Part shown: positions 60,831-64,000 of the stretch, in pieces
Numbering within the stretch: position 1 is the first letter of the stretch
Layout of the letters: the number at the start of each line of letters is the position of its first letter
Source: Benincasa hispida
Lineage: Eukaryota; Streptophyta; Magnoliopsida; Cucurbitales; Cucurbitaceae
Assembly (NCBI RefSeq): GCF_009727055.1
Contig: NC_052349.1
Location: 37,599,993 to 37,663,992 of the forward strand
Length of the DNA stretch: 64,000 bases
Direction: 5' to 3'
The notes under the pieces: model-generated
Told to the model about the DNA's origin: nothing
What the model saw: only the letters and a program-made list of their open reading frames with translations
Database searches by the model: none
Program-made: the position numbers and the translations under genes

Positions 60831-61478
60831 CAAAAAATTAATTAATAGAGAGGTATTACACATAAACATACGATGTTTATGATAATTAAATATATATACA
60901 TTAAATTAGATTTAATGTATAAATAGTTATTTAATTAATGTGACAAACTAAATTAAATAAGTGTTATTTAATTAATTAATTGTGGAAAAGAAAAATAAGA
61001 AAATGATTAAGAAAAGGGCTTAGCCCTTCTCTATATAAAGATCACCCTATGGCCCATTTGGAAAAGACAAAACATTTCACAAGTATAATTGTGCAAAATT
61101 TTCCCTAAGCCACGAAGAAAATCCTCTCTACTCTCCAAAAGCCTTTTATCCTCTCCCTCTCCCAATAATTGGATACCACCTATTTTTCTATTGGACTCCT
61201 AAAGAATAACAAGGTTACTCTCGTGGTTGTGTTCGAGATTGTTTAAGAAATTGTTCGTGATCAAGATCATAGGAGGAGTCGTTCGTTGGAACTTAAAGAG
61301 AATTTTTTGTGAAGCTTCGGAATCTACAAAGGTAAAAATGATTATAATATTTTTCTCTAAAATATGCTATATTACATGTTTATATTCTGTTTTAGTATAT
61401 TAAATATGTTTATGTAAGAATCGAATTGCGGGATGCAAGGTATTCATAACACATCCACTGCAGGATTTGATCCCTTCA
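60830..61478 (+). mobile_element. LTR tail on the plus strand
   Basis: It ends GGATTTGATCCCTTCA at 61478 and carries an LTR-style leader: a CTATATAAAG TATA-like box near 61031, and the block CGTTCGTTGGAAC before the end. Together with 59934 onward it forms an inverted pair. Confidence 0.5.
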
Positions 61479-62373
61479 CATTTTCCATGGTAAAATATAA
61501 CTCTTATGTTAAACAATCATTAAGCATCATCAACCATCATGCCATCATACATTATAACAATTATAATATTGCATGATGCATGAACATGCTTAATTTACCA
61601 TACATCTAAATATATAACATTTATATTAAGATGCATGAGCATGCTAATTTAATCATGCATCCAAAAATATAACATTTATATTTAGATATGATGCATGAAC
61701 ATGTTTATCCTTAGGTGGGATTTTAAATCTAAATGACATATATTATGCACCATTCAAAACTAATTTAAATCATACATCTCATGCATAATTAAATTAATCA
61801 ACAATTAATTGGACCAATTTTCGACACCCTAGAAAGCAATTAATTAATTAAATTAATATAACATTTATACTAATTTAATTAATTAAATAAAATTAAGTTA
61901 CATAAGAAAATTAATGCAAAAGACAACAACCTTCATCAGCTCCTCGCGCGCCGCACAAGCCTGTTTAGTCCTCGAAGCATCGCAATGCTGAGGGGTTAAC
62001 GTCGCAACGCTATGAACATTGCATGGCGCTTCGCCTTCACACCGTCGCGACACTGCAAGGAAGAATGCCCTAGATTTTGCGATTTTCAGCTTCAAACATC
62101 TCTGAAAGCCTCTATTACTCCCTGATCTCCTAAGAAATTGTTGCTCTTTCGATTGACACGGACTTACAGGCTCAAAGCAAGAAATTAAATGCCCAAAAAC
62201 ATCGGGCTCTTACATTTTAATCAAAATAAAATGTAAAATCTATGTGTCAACAATCGTAAACATCCAATATTGCAAACTGACACTCAAACATTCCAAATGC
62301 AGAACATCAAATTCACTTGTAAGCTAGATCTTGTTTCAAAAACAAAACCAAAACTCGAAAATGCAAGAAAATT
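61479..62373. other. Probable retrotransposon internal remnant
   Basis: There is AT-rich sequence, then a GC-rich patch at about 61940-62060 with CGTCGCGACACTGC-type motifs. No gag or pol is readable; the minus-strand ORF at 61898-62095 shows no family motif. Confidence 0.4.
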
Positions 62374-62503
62374 GTCTCTGATAGCAATTGAAGGGATCGA
62401 AATCCAAGCGAAAGCATGCGAACAACGTGCATTTCGATTTTTCGGTTTATATGAAACAAAATCATAACAGAATAAAACAAAAATAGAGAATAAATCATGT
62501 TTA
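62374..62503 (-). mobile_element. Primer-binding site and LTR start of a minus-strand retrotransposon
   Basis: On the minus strand an LTR ends ...GATCCCTTCA (62389) and is followed by TGCTATCAGAGAC (62375-62387), nearly the initiator-tRNA-Met primer-binding site. Only 115 bases of this LTR are seen before another LTR begins at 62504, so it was interrupted or truncated. Confidence 0.6.
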
Positions 62504-64000
62504 TGAAGGAACCAATGAAGGTCCTTGAGCGGAAGACGAGATCGGACCCAAACCTAAAGTTTACATAACATAAATTTTATAGCAAATAAAACAAACAGTT
62601 CATGGATTTAAGTAATTTACAGCATGCTAAAACTAATTTACAGAAAAGTAAAATGGCCTTAGAAATCCTTACCTTTGAAGAATCGTTCTTCACGAAATTT
62701 CTTTTCTGAATTTTTCATGTACAATCTCAAACCCTTGAATGGTCAATGAGGACACCACCACGAATGTTACTTATTTATTCTTTGAGATGAGAATCACAGG
62801 AGTTTTATGGGCTCTGTGTATTTTGGTAGAGAGGGAAAGATTTTGAGAGGAGTAGATAGTGTGTCAATCTATTCATTTTTTTTTTAAGAGAACTTTTCTC
62901 TTTTTCATGAAGTACAAGAGAGCATTCCAAAACCCACTACCCACACGATAGAAAAATGAGAGATTTTAGGGGGAGGGAGTTCTCCATTTTAAATTTCAAA
63001 AATTTAAAATTAAAACTAATTTCAATTTATTTAATATATATAGTTATATATTAACTAACGTAAAATATACTATAAACTTACTATATGTTATATCCAATAT
63101 AACATATAACCTATAGTTTAATATTGTATCAAATATAATATAACCTATGATATTATTTCTCTCATCAATGGTATTTAATATAAATCTCATTATATTAAAT
63201 TCAATTATATGAATCCTATTAACATAATTAATATTTGATTCATATTCAAATAAACTTTATATTATAATGTATCAAATACATTATAGTAATTATATCATAT
63301 ATAATTAAATTAAAATAATTATATCACATATAATTAATTCCCTCAATTAATTTGAACAATTCAAATACTCCAAAATTGATTCTCATTAATTCTTGTTGAG
63401 CTACAGAGGGGACCTTATGCACCTAACTTGAAGTTCCAACGACACTTGAATAATTAAACTCTTTAATTAAAATATTCACCATCTGTTAACTGTCGGGCAC
63501 TCCACTAAAGATCGATAGTTACACTATTCGCACTACAGATATATTTATGTGTCCATTGGATATAATCAGTCAACAATGCGATGATCTTTCACAAATTGCT
63601 CATAAGTACACTAGGCCAAAATTACTATTTTTCCCCTATAGTTATATCTAACTCCTTAAGTATCACTGATCCCTCTAATGAACAATGAGTCATAGTCCAA
63701 CTATGACCAAAATCCTCTCGGGCCAAGAGAGGGTGTGGTGCCACATAGTAAAGCCTTAGAATCAGCCCTTAAGGGAGCAATTTATCTACTTTTCCCAACG
63801 TTGGGGAAGGAGTGAATTTCGTCTTGTGTAGCTGACTACCTAATCAGACGAATTCCTAAAATGGTAGGTTTGTTGAGTCCGCGATCTACCACTCTCACCC
63901 ATACAAATGAAAGAATCTCCTCCATAAACAGGAGTTCATAACTCACTGAGGATTCAAGTCATGTCACCTATGGTCATCTTGGTGAAATGTAAGTCTCTAT
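62504..64000 (-). mobile_element. LTR on the minus strand, cut by the window edge
   Basis: It starts TGAAGGAACC (the complement of an LTR end GGTTCCTTCA). Its sequence is an inverted, diverged relative of the LTR at 18792-20752; shared blocks include TTAAGGAGTTAGATATAACT, AACAATGAGTCATAGT and ACTCCACTAAAGA when read on the proper strand. If it is as long as that copy, about 460 bases lie beyond the right edge. Confidence 0.7.

Overview
This window is nuclear DNA of a flowering plant. It is AT-rich, its genes are sparse, plant genes carry introns, and most of the space is taken by plant transposable elements. A eudicot is clear. Cucurbitaceae is my best guess, from recall of similar pentatricopeptide-repeat (PPR) protein and LTR sequences; it is inference, because no search could be run.

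Only three host genes are supported. (1) At 1699-3437 (+) lie the last two coding exons of the mitochondrial complex I 75-kDa subunit (NDUFS1 type). Its earlier exons lie off the left edge, and the upstream intron holds a decayed LINE at about 130-780. (2) At 40816-42090 (+) is an intact, intronless pepsin-like aspartic protease of the PCS1/nepenthesin type, with a TATA box and a CT-rich leader. (3) At 54162-55616 (-) is a P-class PPR protein resembling Arabidopsis At1g09680. Its expected N-terminal part (to about 56007) lies in another reading frame, so there is a lesion or a sequencing error near 55.8 kb.

The rest is intergenic. 4.1-15.9 kb is AT-rich DNA with a tRNA-like SINE head, a fold-back MITE, a degenerate LTR scrap and a possible organelle-DNA insertion. 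15.9-22.0 kb looks like a degenerate CACTA element invaded by an LTR retrotransposon family, and it contains an exact 19-base Tn5/Nextera mosaic end, which is an assembly artefact. 22.8-27.0 kb holds two solo LTRs with target duplications; the larger carries an array of about 16 small hairpins. 27-36 kb holds several small inverted-repeat elements. 36.26-39.16 kb is a non-autonomous CACTA element with a hAT element nested in it, followed by a duplicated copy of its right end. 42-54 kb holds more MITE-like repeats. 56-60 kb is a decayed DUF1985/Ulp1-protease transposon gene. 60-64 kb is a stack of LTR pieces on opposite strands, the last of which is an inverted relative of the LTR at 18.8 kb and runs off the right edge.

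The three host genes show no functional link. No CRISPR array, operon, rRNA or convincing functional tRNA gene was seen. The most useful observations are the adapter sequence, the hairpin array, the interrupted PPR gene, and the repeated T-run/A-run palindromes, some exactly symmetric and two abutting single N gaps.
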